Source: Winogradskyella luteola (GTDB lineage: Bacteria; Bacteroidota; Bacteroidia; Flavobacteriales; Flavobacteriaceae). From it: a DNA stretch of 64,000 bases. Below, in pieces: positions 1 to 7,428 of this stretch; the stretch's first letter is position 1; each line of letters starts with the position of its first letter. Below the pieces are notes generated by a model that searched no databases, was not told the DNA's origin, and saw only the letters and a program-made list of their open reading frames with translations. The stretch spans positions 340,981 through 404,980 of the forward strand of contig NZ_JAGSPD010000002.1 of assembly GCF_019203985.1 (NCBI RefSeq). The letters run 5' to 3'. Made by a program: the position numbers and the translations under genes.

Positions 1-192
1 AACCCTATTGATATTTCTCTGTAGTTGATTGATTGTCAATGTGTAATATTAAATAAGAAAATCCTACGGTTTTTTTAACTTGTAATATGGGTATTTCGAA
101 TATAATTGACACCTACAAGGTATCAAAAAACCTTTCTGGTATATAGTATAAGTTATTTAAAATTAGCTCATTAATATTAGAAACTCAGGTTA
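1..192. other. left-edge intergenic sequence
   Basis: AT-rich sequence at the left edge, before the stop of the first minus-strand gene. I see no convincing ORF, RNA gene or strong hairpin in it. It may hold the end of a transcription unit that begins outside the window. Confidence 0.4.
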
Positions 193-984
193 TTAATTAT
201 TTGAGGCTTCATCAGTTGAATTTTCATCTTTAGATGATTTTTCTTTTATAACTACCTTTTCATTATTAAAGACTATGATAGCCTTTACACCTGTGAGTAA
301 ATTCCATTCCTTTGAAGAAATGAGCTTTCCCTTATCGTCGTAAACTAAAAATTCTGCTGTATTTGGGCCTGAATCTCCTTGATTCAAAGCTTCGATTTCA
401 ACAGTGTTTTTGCCTTGTACTAAATTTACCTCTACACGTCTATAGCTATTGGTAAGGTATAAGTTTTGTTTTACAACAACATCATTTACATAAATCCGCA
501 CACGATCGCCATCGACATATTCATGATCGCGACAAATAATATTTACAAACTTAGTGTCAACGTTGTGTTCACCAAGAAACTGATCAGACATGGTTCTAAT
601 TATACCACCTTTTTCAAGCTCTTTATTCCAACGTTTTTCGAAAATCTCACCGGGGCTTTTTAGTCCATCCTTATCCGTCATAGAAAACGGCTTTTCAGAA
701 TCTTTAATTACAAATTTTTTCTTTTCTTCCTTTTTGGAGTCTCCACTGTTCTTATTTTCGTTATTATCAAGTTTTGGAGCTACTTTAATCTTTACTGGTA
801 TGGAATCTTTTTTAATCTTAGATGGCTCAGCAGGAATTCGGATAGATTTATTCTCTTTGTCTTTTACCTTTTTTTCTTGAGAAAAAACAACGGTACAACA
901 TAACATACAGAATAAGAGTAATATGTGCTTAAAAGCTTTCACTTGTATTTGAGATGCGTTTTTGTTTCTAATCTTGTGGTACAA
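193..984 (-). CDS. secreted protein of unknown function
   Basis: Family not recognised. The 263-residue product has a hydrophobic segment at about residues 18-33 followed by a cleavage-like VFSQ, so it is probably exported by Sec. A Lys/Glu/Ser-rich low-complexity linker follows (about 37-105). The C-terminal half has alternating hydrophobic residues typical of a beta-sandwich, including IYVNDVVV and VEIEALNQGDSG. The N-region before the hydrophobic core is long, so a GTG at codon 15 (position 942) is a plausible alternative start. The next gene upstream, the helicase, ends 56 bases away on the same strand. An adhesion or structural periplasmic or surface role is possible but is only inference. 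Confidence 0.75.
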   Translation of the reverse strand: MYHKIRNKNASQIQVKAFKHILLLFCMLCCTVVFSQEKKVKDKENKSIRIPAEPSKIKKDSIPVKIKVAPKLDNNENKNSGDSKKEEKKKFVIKDSEKPFSMTDKDGLKSPGEIFEKRWNKELEKGGIIRTMSDQFLGEHNVDTKFVNIICRDHEYVDGDRVRIYVNDVVVKQNLYLTNSYRRVEVNLVQGKNTVEIEALNQGDSGPNTAEFLVYDDKGKLISSKEWNLLTGVKAIIVFNNEKVVIKEKSSKDENSTDEASNN

Positions 985-1040
985 AAACCATACCTACTTC
1001 AAAATAAACGTATAAAATTGTAATACCTTACAAAAAAACG

Positions 1041-2549
1041 TTAAAACTTACCATTAAAACTAATGCGCAATTTACGGTTGTATTCTTCAAATAACCAATC
1101 TTTGTAATTTTGGGTGCTGTTCATAATACAATAACAATACTGCTTTATACGATAGGCAATTTCATCTTGAAGTAGTTTTGTTAAATCTCTTGCATCGTAA
1201 ACATCCTCACTGTTTTCAATACACATTTTAGAATGTTGCGCAATGGAACGCTCTATAACAGTAAATGATTTTTTACCAGAACCTACTACATCTTTATATT
1301 GTGCTTTAACATCAAAATCCAGAGTCTCCGAATTCTTGAATTTTTCCCTTAAAGTATCTGGCATTACGTAAACAAAATCACGCTCAAGGGATTCATCATC
1401 AACTATGTTCTCTAAATAAAGATCTGGGTACTTAAAAATATGTTGCCAATCTACTGGTTGGTTCCATGGCCCGAAACGTGCTACATTATTTCCTAAGTCA
1501 ATAACCTGAAATATTGACCTATTCTTATAAATACGACTGCCACGACCAATCATTTGAAAATATAAAGTCAGGGATCGAGTCGCTCTATTCAAAATAATAG
1601 ATTCCACAGAAGGCTCATCAAAACCTGTTGTTAGAATACTCACAGAAGTTAGTACTGCATCTGGTGTGGTCTTAAACCATTCTAAAATATCTCTTCGTTC
1701 TTGCTTACCCGCTGTATTATCTAAATGTCGTACGTTATAACCCGCTTTCTTAAACGTATAATACACCTCTTTGGACGTATATATACCGTTATTAAATATC
1801 AAGGTTTTCTTCCCTTTTGCCAATTCCTCATATGCAGATAGTAATTTGGTCTGCATTAGACTATTAGTATATAAAGCCTCGGAAGACTTCACAGTGTAGT
1901 CGCCATTGATACCAATCTTTAAAGTGGTTAGTCCTACATCGTAATGATACACATCTGCATTGGCTAAAAATCCATTTTTAATTAAGGTAGAAATATCATC
2001 ACCAACAATCAACTTATCATAGTTATCTTTCATTGGTAACTTAATATTACTACTTAGTGGTGTGGCAGTAACACCGAGAATAAAACAATGTTCAAAAAAT
2101 TTAAAAAGTTTTCTAAAAGAATTGTAGTGCGCTTCGTCAATGATGACCAAGCCAACGTTTTTAAGCTCAAAATCCTTATCAGACAATCGGTTGTTCAACG
2201 TTTCCACCATAGCAACAAAACACTCGTATGTGTCTTGGTCCGGTAAAGTTTTTACCTTGCTATTAATAACTTTATTTTTAACCTTAAATCCAGAAAGCAC
2301 ATTAGAGGTTTGCTTACATAATTCAATTCTGTGCGTAAGAATCACTACTTTTTTTTTGTGCTTCTCTATGTAACGTCTAACAATTTCTGAAAAAATAACC
2401 GTCTTACCACCTCCAGTAGGCAGTTGATACAATAGATTAAAATCATCAGACTCATCTTGTATCACATCAAAAATACGATTGAGATCCTTAATTTGATAAT
2501 CGTAGAGCCTTTTCTCAGTTACATTTTCCTTAATTGTGCCTGTTGACAT
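1041..2549 (-). CDS. superfamily 2 DEAD/DEAH-box helicase
   Basis: ATP-dependent nucleic-acid helicase or translocase of the SF2 ResIII-like type. Visible motifs are the Q-motif-like YDYQIKDL (16-23), Walker A PTGGGKT (44-50), Walker B DEAH (138-141), motif III GVTATP near 160, and the motif VI-like QMIGRGSR in the second RecA domain. The last 150 or so residues match no named domain that I recognise. At 502 residues it is of normal size for stand-alone helicases. There is a good Shine-Dalgarno GGAGG at 2560-2564, unusual for Bacteroidota, and a TATTTTTG box further upstream. No restriction or defence partner is adjacent, so a housekeeping repair or RNA role is as likely as a defence role. 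Confidence 0.9.
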   Translation of the reverse strand: MSTGTIKENVTEKRLYDYQIKDLNRIFDVIQDESDDFNLLYQLPTGGGKTVIFSEIVRRYIEKHKKKVVILTHRIELCKQTSNVLSGFKVKNKVINSKVKTLPDQDTYECFVAMVETLNNRLSDKDFELKNVGLVIIDEAHYNSFRKLFKFFEHCFILGVTATPLSSNIKLPMKDNYDKLIVGDDISTLIKNGFLANADVYHYDVGLTTLKIGINGDYTVKSSEALYTNSLMQTKLLSAYEELAKGKKTLIFNNGIYTSKEVYYTFKKAGYNVRHLDNTAGKQERRDILEWFKTTPDAVLTSVSILTTGFDEPSVESIILNRATRSLTLYFQMIGRGSRIYKNRSIFQVIDLGNNVARFGPWNQPVDWQHIFKYPDLYLENIVDDESLERDFVYVMPDTLREKFKNSETLDFDVKAQYKDVVGSGKKSFTVIERSIAQHSKMCIENSEDVYDARDLTKLLQDEIAYRIKQYCYCIMNSTQNYKDWLFEEYNRKLRISFNGKF

Positions 2550-2559
2550 ATAATTGTTT

Positions 2560-2564
2560 CCTCC
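2560..2564 (-). promoter_or_regulatory. Shine-Dalgarno site of the helicase gene
   Basis: GGAGG on the minus strand, ten bases upstream of the ATG at 2549. Strong Shine-Dalgarno sequences are uncommon in this phylum, and this one supports the chosen start. Confidence 0.6.
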
Positions 2565-2577
2565 AAGGTTAATTTTG

Positions 2578-2585
2578 CAAAAATA
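2578..2585 (-). promoter_or_regulatory. candidate -7 promoter box of the helicase gene
   Basis: TATTTTTG on the minus strand fits the Bacteroidota -7 consensus TAnnTTTG. No clear TTG was found at the -33 position. Confidence 0.45.
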
Positions 2586-2685
2586 GCATATTGTAAGTGT
2601 TTTTGTAATGAATTGTTAATAACCTTTAACAAGATTGGTACTGTTATTGTGCTTAAGAAAGCATTAACATTTTAAAATTTATATT

Positions 2686-3252
2686 ATGAAATCTATTCGA
2701 AGATATTCTGCGACGGTCAACGCAGGATCTATGGCAGACATTGCCTTTCTGTTACTCATCTTCTTTTTGGTAACTACGACTATTTCTGCCGACAAAGGCA
2801 TATTAAGGCAATTACCCAGTGATTGTCCTGATATCAATGAATGTATTAAAGACATTAAAGAAAGAAATTTGCTAAGGATTAGTTTAAACAGTAATCAGGA
2901 AATTTTTATTGAAGATGAAGTTGTTGAGCTTGAAGATATTCAGCAAATCGTAAAGGCATTTGTAGATAATAACGGCCTATCGGATTGTGATTATTGTAAT
3001 GGTAATAAATCATCTGAATCTTCAGATCATCCAAGTGAAGCTGTTATTTCTTTGCATCATGATGCGTTAACAAAGTATCATTTGTTTATTTCTGTACAAG
3101 ATGAGATTACCAAAGCTTTTTACGATTTAAGGACACGTTACATAAAAGAAAAATTCAATAAAGCACCAGCACAAATCACTGATGCGGAATTTAAAATTGT
3201 AAAAGAAGCATATCCTTTTATAGTTTCTGAAGTTATGGTAAAACGTGATTAA
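2686..3252 (+). CDS. ExbD/TolR-family biopolymer transport protein
   Basis: Proton-channel subunit of a TonB/Tol-type energy-transducing complex in the inner membrane. The N-terminal signature GSMADIAFLLLIFFLV (about 14-29) forms the single membrane helix, with the conserved Asp at residue 18 that carries protons in ExbD/TolR. The rest (about 40-188) is periplasmic and longer than in E. coli ExbD (141 residues). It contains four cysteines in two pairs (about residues 46, 52, 104 and 107) that could form disulfides. No exbB, tonB or second exbD is adjacent, so it is an orphan here and must use partners encoded elsewhere. It converges on the 3D-domain gene, and the two coding ends overlap by 4 bases. 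Confidence 0.88.
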   Translation: MKSIRRYSATVNAGSMADIAFLLLIFFLVTTTISADKGILRQLPSDCPDINECIKDIKERNLLRISLNSNQEIFIEDEVVELEDIQQIVKAFVDNNGLSDCDYCNGNKSSESSDHPSEAVISLHHDALTKYHLFISVQDEITKAFYDLRTRYIKEKFNKAPAQITDAEFKIVKEAYPFIVSEVMVKRD

Positions 3253-3662
3253 GGGCTAGTATCTTTTATTGGAATACAGTATTCAATCTGCACCCTTCTT
3301 TTGCCCCATTTCTTTGCCTTTTTAACATTGATGCCCATATAAATATCTATTCGCTTTCGCCAGCGTCTATTCATTTTATCTTTAACTGTAAATAAACTGT
3401 CAAAGCCTTGTATTTTCACTTTAGCATTATGCACCAGACCAGAATCTAGCAAATCTCTAGATACTGCAATATATCTAAGTCCCGGTTTTAGACTATCACC
3501 AAAAGCAGTTATATTAGGGTTAGAACTGGTCTGGTATGCCAATGAATTATAGGCCGTTGCTGTCACTTCAAAGGCTTTTGAAACACAATGTGTCTCTACT
3601 TTTGATTTACAATTAAAAGTAAATACTGCAATAATCAATAAAATATAAATTCTTACTCTCAC
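3249..3662 (-). CDS. 3D-domain lipoprotein
   Basis: The product (137 residues) has a lipoprotein-like leader with the first cysteine at about residue 18 (FNCKSK). A 3D domain (named for three conserved Asp) follows, as in MltA-type lytic transglycosylase C-termini and YuiC/RpfB-like proteins. Visible pieces are VTATAYNS, ITAFGDSLKPG, IAVSRDLL, KVKIQGF, VKDKMNRRW and RIDIYMG, which give the Asp-containing double-psi beta-barrel. A cell-wall role is likely. A glycan-cleaving activity is possible but not shown, since no separate catalytic domain is present. The lipobox is not canonical, so anchoring is a probable inference. Confidence 0.82.
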   Translation of the reverse strand: MRVRIYILLIIAVFTFNCKSKVETHCVSKAFEVTATAYNSLAYQTSSNPNITAFGDSLKPGLRYIAVSRDLLDSGLVHNAKVKIQGFDSLFTVKDKMNRRWRKRIDIYMGINVKKAKKWGKRRVQIEYCIPIKDTSP

Positions 3663-3971
3663 AACCCATTGTGTTTTTTAATAAAATTCGTCAATTCGAG
3701 TAAATTTTACGATTAAAATGAGTGAAATTTGTATCGAGAAAAAGAATTTTGACTTAAAAATTAGTTTTCGATACGATTTTTCGTTCCTCAAAATCACTCA
3801 AACTGACACTTTACTTTAAAATGAACTGAAAATGCACAATGGCTTCTCACAGATTAAAGATACACTAAATAGTTAAAAACTGTTAAATAACTACTATGCT
3901 ATACAAAGTACTGTAACATTTTAATCCATTCATCGTCTATTAGATATAAATCAATTAAAAAACGAAAAATC
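3663..3971. other. intergenic region with decayed repeat, upstream of tiny ORFs
   Basis: This gap holds a repeat-family copy at about 3719-3815 (listed separately) and then about 150 bases of AT-rich sequence. I found no good TAnnTTTG box in it. The end of the gap, with AT-rich runs and ATCAATTAAAAAACGAA, resembles the sequence in front of the second tiny ORF. Confidence 0.45.
3719..3815 (-). repeat. decayed MITE-like inverted repeat, family 1
   Basis: On the minus strand this reads GAGTGATTTTGAGGAACGAA, then CGTATCGAAAAC and, after a spacer, TTTCTCGATAC and TTTCACTCATTTT. The same order of motifs (GAGTGATTT, GAGGAACGAA, GTATCGAGAA, TTCTCGATAC, CACTC) is found at 52817-52924, so both are copies of one short interspersed element. 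This copy has lost perfect terminal symmetry. Confidence 0.55.
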
Positions 3972-4058
3972 ATGAGAACTTTAAACAACAATCAATTATC
4001 AAGTACATCAACAGAAACAAAAAGTTTTACTTGGAACAGTAAAAGACGTTACAGATAA
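3972..4058 (+). CDS. tiny ORF 1, 28-residue basic peptide (MRTL family)
   Basis: ATG to TAA encodes 28 residues beginning MRTLNNNQ, rich in Ser/Thr in the middle and ending WNSKRRYR, so it is strongly basic at the C-terminus. It has no signal peptide or membrane segment. A second tiny ORF 62 bases downstream also starts MRTL, and the sequences upstream of both ATGs are alike (ATATnnATCAATnAAAAAnCGAA), which suggests an old tandem duplication. Both lie before a very strong hairpin at 4206. Coding status is inferred from this pairing only. No function is known to me. Confidence 0.4.
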   Translation: MRTLNNNQLSSTSTETKSFTWNSKRRYR

Positions 4059-4077
4059 TAACGTAATTCATCAATCT

Positions 4078-4098
4078 ATGCTGAACTAAATTCGGCAT
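4078..4098. repeat. REP-like small palindrome
   Basis: ATGCTGAA, a five-base loop, then TTCGGCAT form an 8-bp stem with one G-T pair. Similar ATGCTGAA/TTCAGCAT palindromes occur as interspersed REP-like elements in flavobacterial genomes. It separates the two tiny ORFs. Confidence 0.4.
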
Positions 4099-4120
4099 AT
4101 CAATCAAAAATCGAACACCT

Positions 4121-4195
4121 ATGAGAACCTTATCTAAAATCGTCAATACATCTAATAGTTTAGATGATGACTTAGAAACTATTAAACTCAGCTAA
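4121..4195 (+). CDS. tiny ORF 2, 24-residue acidic peptide (MRTL family)
   Basis: ATG to TAA encodes 24 residues beginning MRTLSKIV and containing an acidic stretch DDDLE near the C-terminus. It shares its first four residues and its upstream sequence with tiny ORF 1, but is acidic where that one is basic. The stop codon lies 10 bases before the strong hairpin at 4206-4249, as expected for the last gene of a short transcript. Whether it is translated is unproven. Confidence 0.4.
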   Translation: MRTLSKIVNTSNSLDDDLETIKLS

Positions 4196-4205
4196 GTGTT
4201 GTGTT

Positions 4206-4249
4206 AAATCAAGAAGCCCATTTTCTAATGAAAATGGGCTTCTTGATTT
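4206..4249. terminator. perfect 20-bp-stem bidirectional terminator
   Basis: A perfect inverted repeat with arms of 20 bases (4206-4225 and 4230-4249) and the loop TAAT. The centre is AGCCCATTTTC/GAAAATGGGCT. It lies between the rightward tiny ORFs and the leftward protease gene and can serve both strands. Its perfection suggests recent origin or selection. Confidence 0.85.
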
Positions 4250-4264
4250 AAATAATTTGTAAAT

Positions 4265-6580
4265 CTATTTCTTTACCACTTTTTTAGTGAGCGATCGAGA
4301 TGCAGTAGATAACTTAACAAAATAAATTCCTCCCTGTAATTGAGACATATTAACTGTATGTGTACTATTTGCTGCCAAATTTCCTCTTCTAACAAGTTGA
4401 CCTAATGTATTAAAGACTTGAAAATCTACATTTTCATTAATATCATTGAGCACAATGTTTAATTTATCGGCAACAGGATTTGGGAATAATTCTACCAAAT
4501 CGTCTAACCCATATTCTTCAATACTCAATGGGTCTTGTACGTTGAACGTTACAGATTCACTATCAGTAAACTGTCCACCGCTAATGATGATATTACCATC
4601 TTCATCTTGTAAGTTATAATTTCCATCACCAAAAATTCCGCAACAAATACCATCACCCTCAGTATCCAAAATTGTAAATGTGTAACATTCGTCAAAACTA
4701 GGAATAGTAATTGTTTCTTGGTAGGATTGATCATCGTTATAAGGGAATAATGGACCCGAGTCTACAATAGTGCCAGATTCATTAGTTAATGTCCATGATG
4801 TCTCATCTCCATAATCATCGGTTAAAAGATTAAAAATAACCGATGCTGTTGAATAAGAAGGTGGTACATTAAAGTCAAAAACAGACGTATCATTTTGTGT
4901 GTTTTCATCTGTTGTACCATTGGGGTTAGATACACTAATTGTAAATGTGTGTCCACCTAGGCTGATATTGCTGTAAGTTGGCATATCTACAACAACGCTA
5001 GCCCCACTAGCCAGATTACCTGTCCAATTGATCGTTGTACTTGTACCAAAATCCAAGTTATAATTTATAGTTGCAGAGGTTAAAGCTAAATTACCAGCAT
5101 TTACTAAAGTTACTTGAGGTGTAAAATCTTCATTACATAATGTGGTACTATTACCAGAACCAGCATTCACGGTTGCATCGATATCAAAAGTTTCCACAGG
5201 TGGAAATTGACCCAATACCGTCGCACCAGAATTTGTAGGATCTAACCATTCTCTTAATCTTGTAGACGTAGAACTACCAAAATCCCAAGCTACTCCAAAA
5301 CGACCATAAAAATCAACACCACCATTATTGTTAGTTCCAGAACATGCGGCAGATCCACCAGATAACATACCTATTAGGTGACCGTTTTCATTAAATAAAC
5401 CAGAACCTGATGAAGCTGGTTCGGTAACACCTAATTCCCATTGATCTATAAACCACATTTGGGTATTATTGTTCCCATTAAAAGGTACTACAGTTCTGTA
5501 AGCGCCATCATCTTCTCTACATACTTTTTGTATATCTCCTCTAGGGTGATGGATTCCAAAGTTTATAACCGGTACATCTGTAGTCGATCTGTTCCATCCT
5601 GCCCAGACTACATCGGGATTATTGTTAAAAAATGTAACATCATTAATTTGTACTAATTCCATATCTGATTGAGAACTCGCTGCCCTCAAGGTTGCACCAC
5701 TTACGGTCTGGTTAAATGTACCGTTGGTGCTATTTGTATTTGTACCACATGATGGATTAGGACTTCTCCAGTTAAATCTGAATGCCCATCCGGCTTCACC
5801 TCCACCGCAGTGATTTGCTGTTAAAAAATAAGGTGTACCATCATTACTGGTATTATTAACTAAAGTACCAGAACAAAACCCACCGCCGCTCACAAGCATA
5901 CCTACAGATTTTTTAACCTCTTCTTTTCTGGTATTTATCTCAAAAGGATCTGCTCCCGTTGGTGTAATATCACAGTCAACATCGTGGTTACAAGCTCCAG
6001 AATCATTTAAGGCTTTTTGATAAGTTTCTGCTGTTCGGTATCCGTGAATCACAGACCCAACAGTTATTTTAGCGTTTCCTACAACACCAGCAGGTTGATA
6101 GTATTCAATCCAAGCTGTGTCGCCTTGCACCAACCAGGTACCAAGAACTTCTTCAGGATTATTGTTATGGTGTGTGAATGGTCGTAACAAATCTGTTTTA
6201 TCGTTATTATAGACGTAGAGTTTAGCTCCCACAGGTATCTTAAATACATCGAACATAAAATTCAAAGTCTGAGCATTTTTAGACGTATAGGACATTCTCC
6301 AAATCTTGTCTCCGTTTTCAAAAGTGGTCCATTTACCTACATCATTAAAATTATGATCTACGTAAATATCGTGACCAAATCTCCAAGGCTTGGATTTATT
6401 TTGGTCATTGATCTTATCTTCGTCTTGTAGCTTTTTAAGATCAAAACCAGGTAGCTTAAATGGTTTTACGCTTTTTAAGTTGTCTTTATTCCAACTTGGT
6501 GGCTTTACATTTTCGGGTATTGTTTGACCAAAAACTGCAAAGGTCAAAAGGAAAAAAGTAGATTGTAAAATTCTTTTCAT
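4265..6580 (-). CDS. secreted trypsin-like serine protease with T9SS sorting domain
   Basis: Exported endopeptidase related to lysyl endopeptidases of the S1 clan. The 771-residue product has a signal peptide (about 1-18), a propeptide region, a chymotrypsin-fold domain (about 220-450), a CARDB-like beta-sandwich (about 470-570), a Cys-containing module with GDGICCGIFGDGNY (about 575-680), and a type IX secretion C-terminal domain (about 695-771: LFPNP, GQLV, GIYFVKL, KKVVKK). Catalytic candidates are His in TANHCGG (about 256), Asp in SDMELVQ (about 303) and Ser in SSGSGLF (about 390). The usual GDSGG is replaced by SSGSG, as in lysyl endopeptidases. The T9SS tail predicts translocation across the outer membrane and release or LPS anchoring. 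Cleavage specificity is unknown. Confidence 0.9.
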   Translation of the reverse strand: MKRILQSTFFLLTFAVFGQTIPENVKPPSWNKDNLKSVKPFKLPGFDLKKLQDEDKINDQNKSKPWRFGHDIYVDHNFNDVGKWTTFENGDKIWRMSYTSKNAQTLNFMFDVFKIPVGAKLYVYNNDKTDLLRPFTHHNNNPEEVLGTWLVQGDTAWIEYYQPAGVVGNAKITVGSVIHGYRTAETYQKALNDSGACNHDVDCDITPTGADPFEINTRKEEVKKSVGMLVSGGGFCSGTLVNNTSNDGTPYFLTANHCGGGEAGWAFRFNWRSPNPSCGTNTNSTNGTFNQTVSGATLRAASSQSDMELVQINDVTFFNNNPDVVWAGWNRSTTDVPVINFGIHHPRGDIQKVCREDDGAYRTVVPFNGNNNTQMWFIDQWELGVTEPASSGSGLFNENGHLIGMLSGGSAACSGTNNNGGVDFYGRFGVAWDFGSSTSTRLREWLDPTNSGATVLGQFPPVETFDIDATVNAGSGNSTTLCNEDFTPQVTLVNAGNLALTSATINYNLDFGTSTTINWTGNLASGASVVVDMPTYSNISLGGHTFTISVSNPNGTTDENTQNDTSVFDFNVPPSYSTASVIFNLLTDDYGDETSWTLTNESGTIVDSGPLFPYNDDQSYQETITIPSFDECYTFTILDTEGDGICCGIFGDGNYNLQDEDGNIIISGGQFTDSESVTFNVQDPLSIEEYGLDDLVELFPNPVADKLNIVLNDINENVDFQVFNTLGQLVRRGNLAANSTHTVNMSQLQGGIYFVKLSTASRSLTKKVVKK

Positions 6581-6647
6581 GGTTTTTTAAAGGTTACGTA
6601 ATTAAAAAGTATGGTAAATTACAATCTTTACTTCATTATTTATAATA

Positions 6648-6686
6648 AAATGAATTTCGCCGATTATTATTCGGCGAAATTCATTT
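6648..6686. other. perfect 16-bp hairpin upstream of the protease gene
   Basis: Arms 6648-6663 and 6671-6686 (AAATGAATTTCGCCGA and its complement) enclose a 7-base loop. It lies about 70 bases upstream of the protease start and 130 bases past the heat shock gene. It is not followed by a clear T-run, so it may be a leader structure or operator rather than a terminator. Confidence 0.5.
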
Positions 6687-6770
6687 AACATCGATAAAAT
6701 ACACGAAAACGATTGAATTTTAATTCTATTTTTATTTAATCTTAGTTAAGCGCTTTTATTCCAATAAAAA

Positions 6771-6791
6771 AAGCCAGTATAAAACTGGCTT
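6771..6791 (-). terminator. terminator of the small heat shock gene
   Basis: AAGCCAGT/ACTGGCTT stem with a 5-base loop. Read on the minus strand it is followed by a run of T. It lies 24 bases beyond the hsp20 stop codon. Confidence 0.8.
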
Positions 6792-6814
6792 ATTAATGCA
6801 TGAAATTATAGTAA

Positions 6815-7294
6815 TTAGGAGACTTTAATTTGTTTTAAAGGTTTCTGTTTTGCTTCATCACGTTTTGGCAATAGAACTTTTAACAAACCATCTTCATATT
6901 TGGCTTTAATCTTATCAGTTTCTACAGTTTCTGGCAATGAAAATGTACGTTTGAAAGACGAATAACCAAACTCGCGTCTTGTATAGTTTTCGTCAGTATC
7001 CTTATGCTCTGTGCTTCGCTCAGCAGAAATTGATAACATTTGATTATCTAAACTGATATCGAAATCAGATTTTTTTAAACCTGGCAAAGCCATTTCTACA
7101 ATATAATCTTCTGCGTTGTCCAATACATTAACTGCCGGTAAAGTGATACCAGTATTAAAATTTGAAACGAATTCGTTACCAAAGCTTTTGTTAATCATAT
7201 CATCCATCCAAGATGATAAACTCGGTAGTGATCTAAAACCTAGATTAGAATTTCTTTCACTACCATTCTTTACAGTCGGAATTAAATTATTCAT
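6815..7294 (-). CDS. small heat shock protein, Hsp20/alpha-crystallin family
   Basis: ATP-independent holdase chaperone that binds unfolding proteins and forms large oligomers in the cytoplasm. The 159-residue length is typical. The alpha-crystallin domain covers about residues 48-145, with VDN/LD-type beta strands, the motif GLLKVLLPK near its end, and a C-terminal IKV that corresponds to the I-x-I/V oligomerisation motif. It is a single-gene unit with its own terminator at 6771. No CIRCE-like palindrome was seen upstream, so heat regulation cannot be read from the sequence. Confidence 0.95.
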   Translation of the reverse strand: MNNLIPTVKNGSERNSNLGFRSLPSLSSWMDDMINKSFGNEFVSNFNTGITLPAVNVLDNAEDYIVEMALPGLKKSDFDISLDNQMLSISAERSTEHKDTDENYTRREFGYSSFKRTFSLPETVETDKIKAKYEDGLLKVLLPKRDEAKQKPLKQIKVS

Positions 7295-7428
7295 AAGTTT
7301 TAAAATTTAAATTAAACATTAATTTACTTATGAAAATGCAAAATAAATGCCAATTGAAAACAACTGAAAATTTTTCAGAAATACTGATATTTTTTCAGCT
7401 AAATAACTTACTGTTAGATAAGTACATA

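Noticed and set aside
590..880. 96-codon plus-strand frame opposite the first secreted protein
   Set aside because: It is the mirror image of Lys/Ser-rich codons of the minus-strand gene, with no initiation signal and no recognisable domain.
1041..2549. Defence-system helicase
   Set aside because: No nuclease, methylase or other defence partner is adjacent. The motifs are those of any SF2 helicase.
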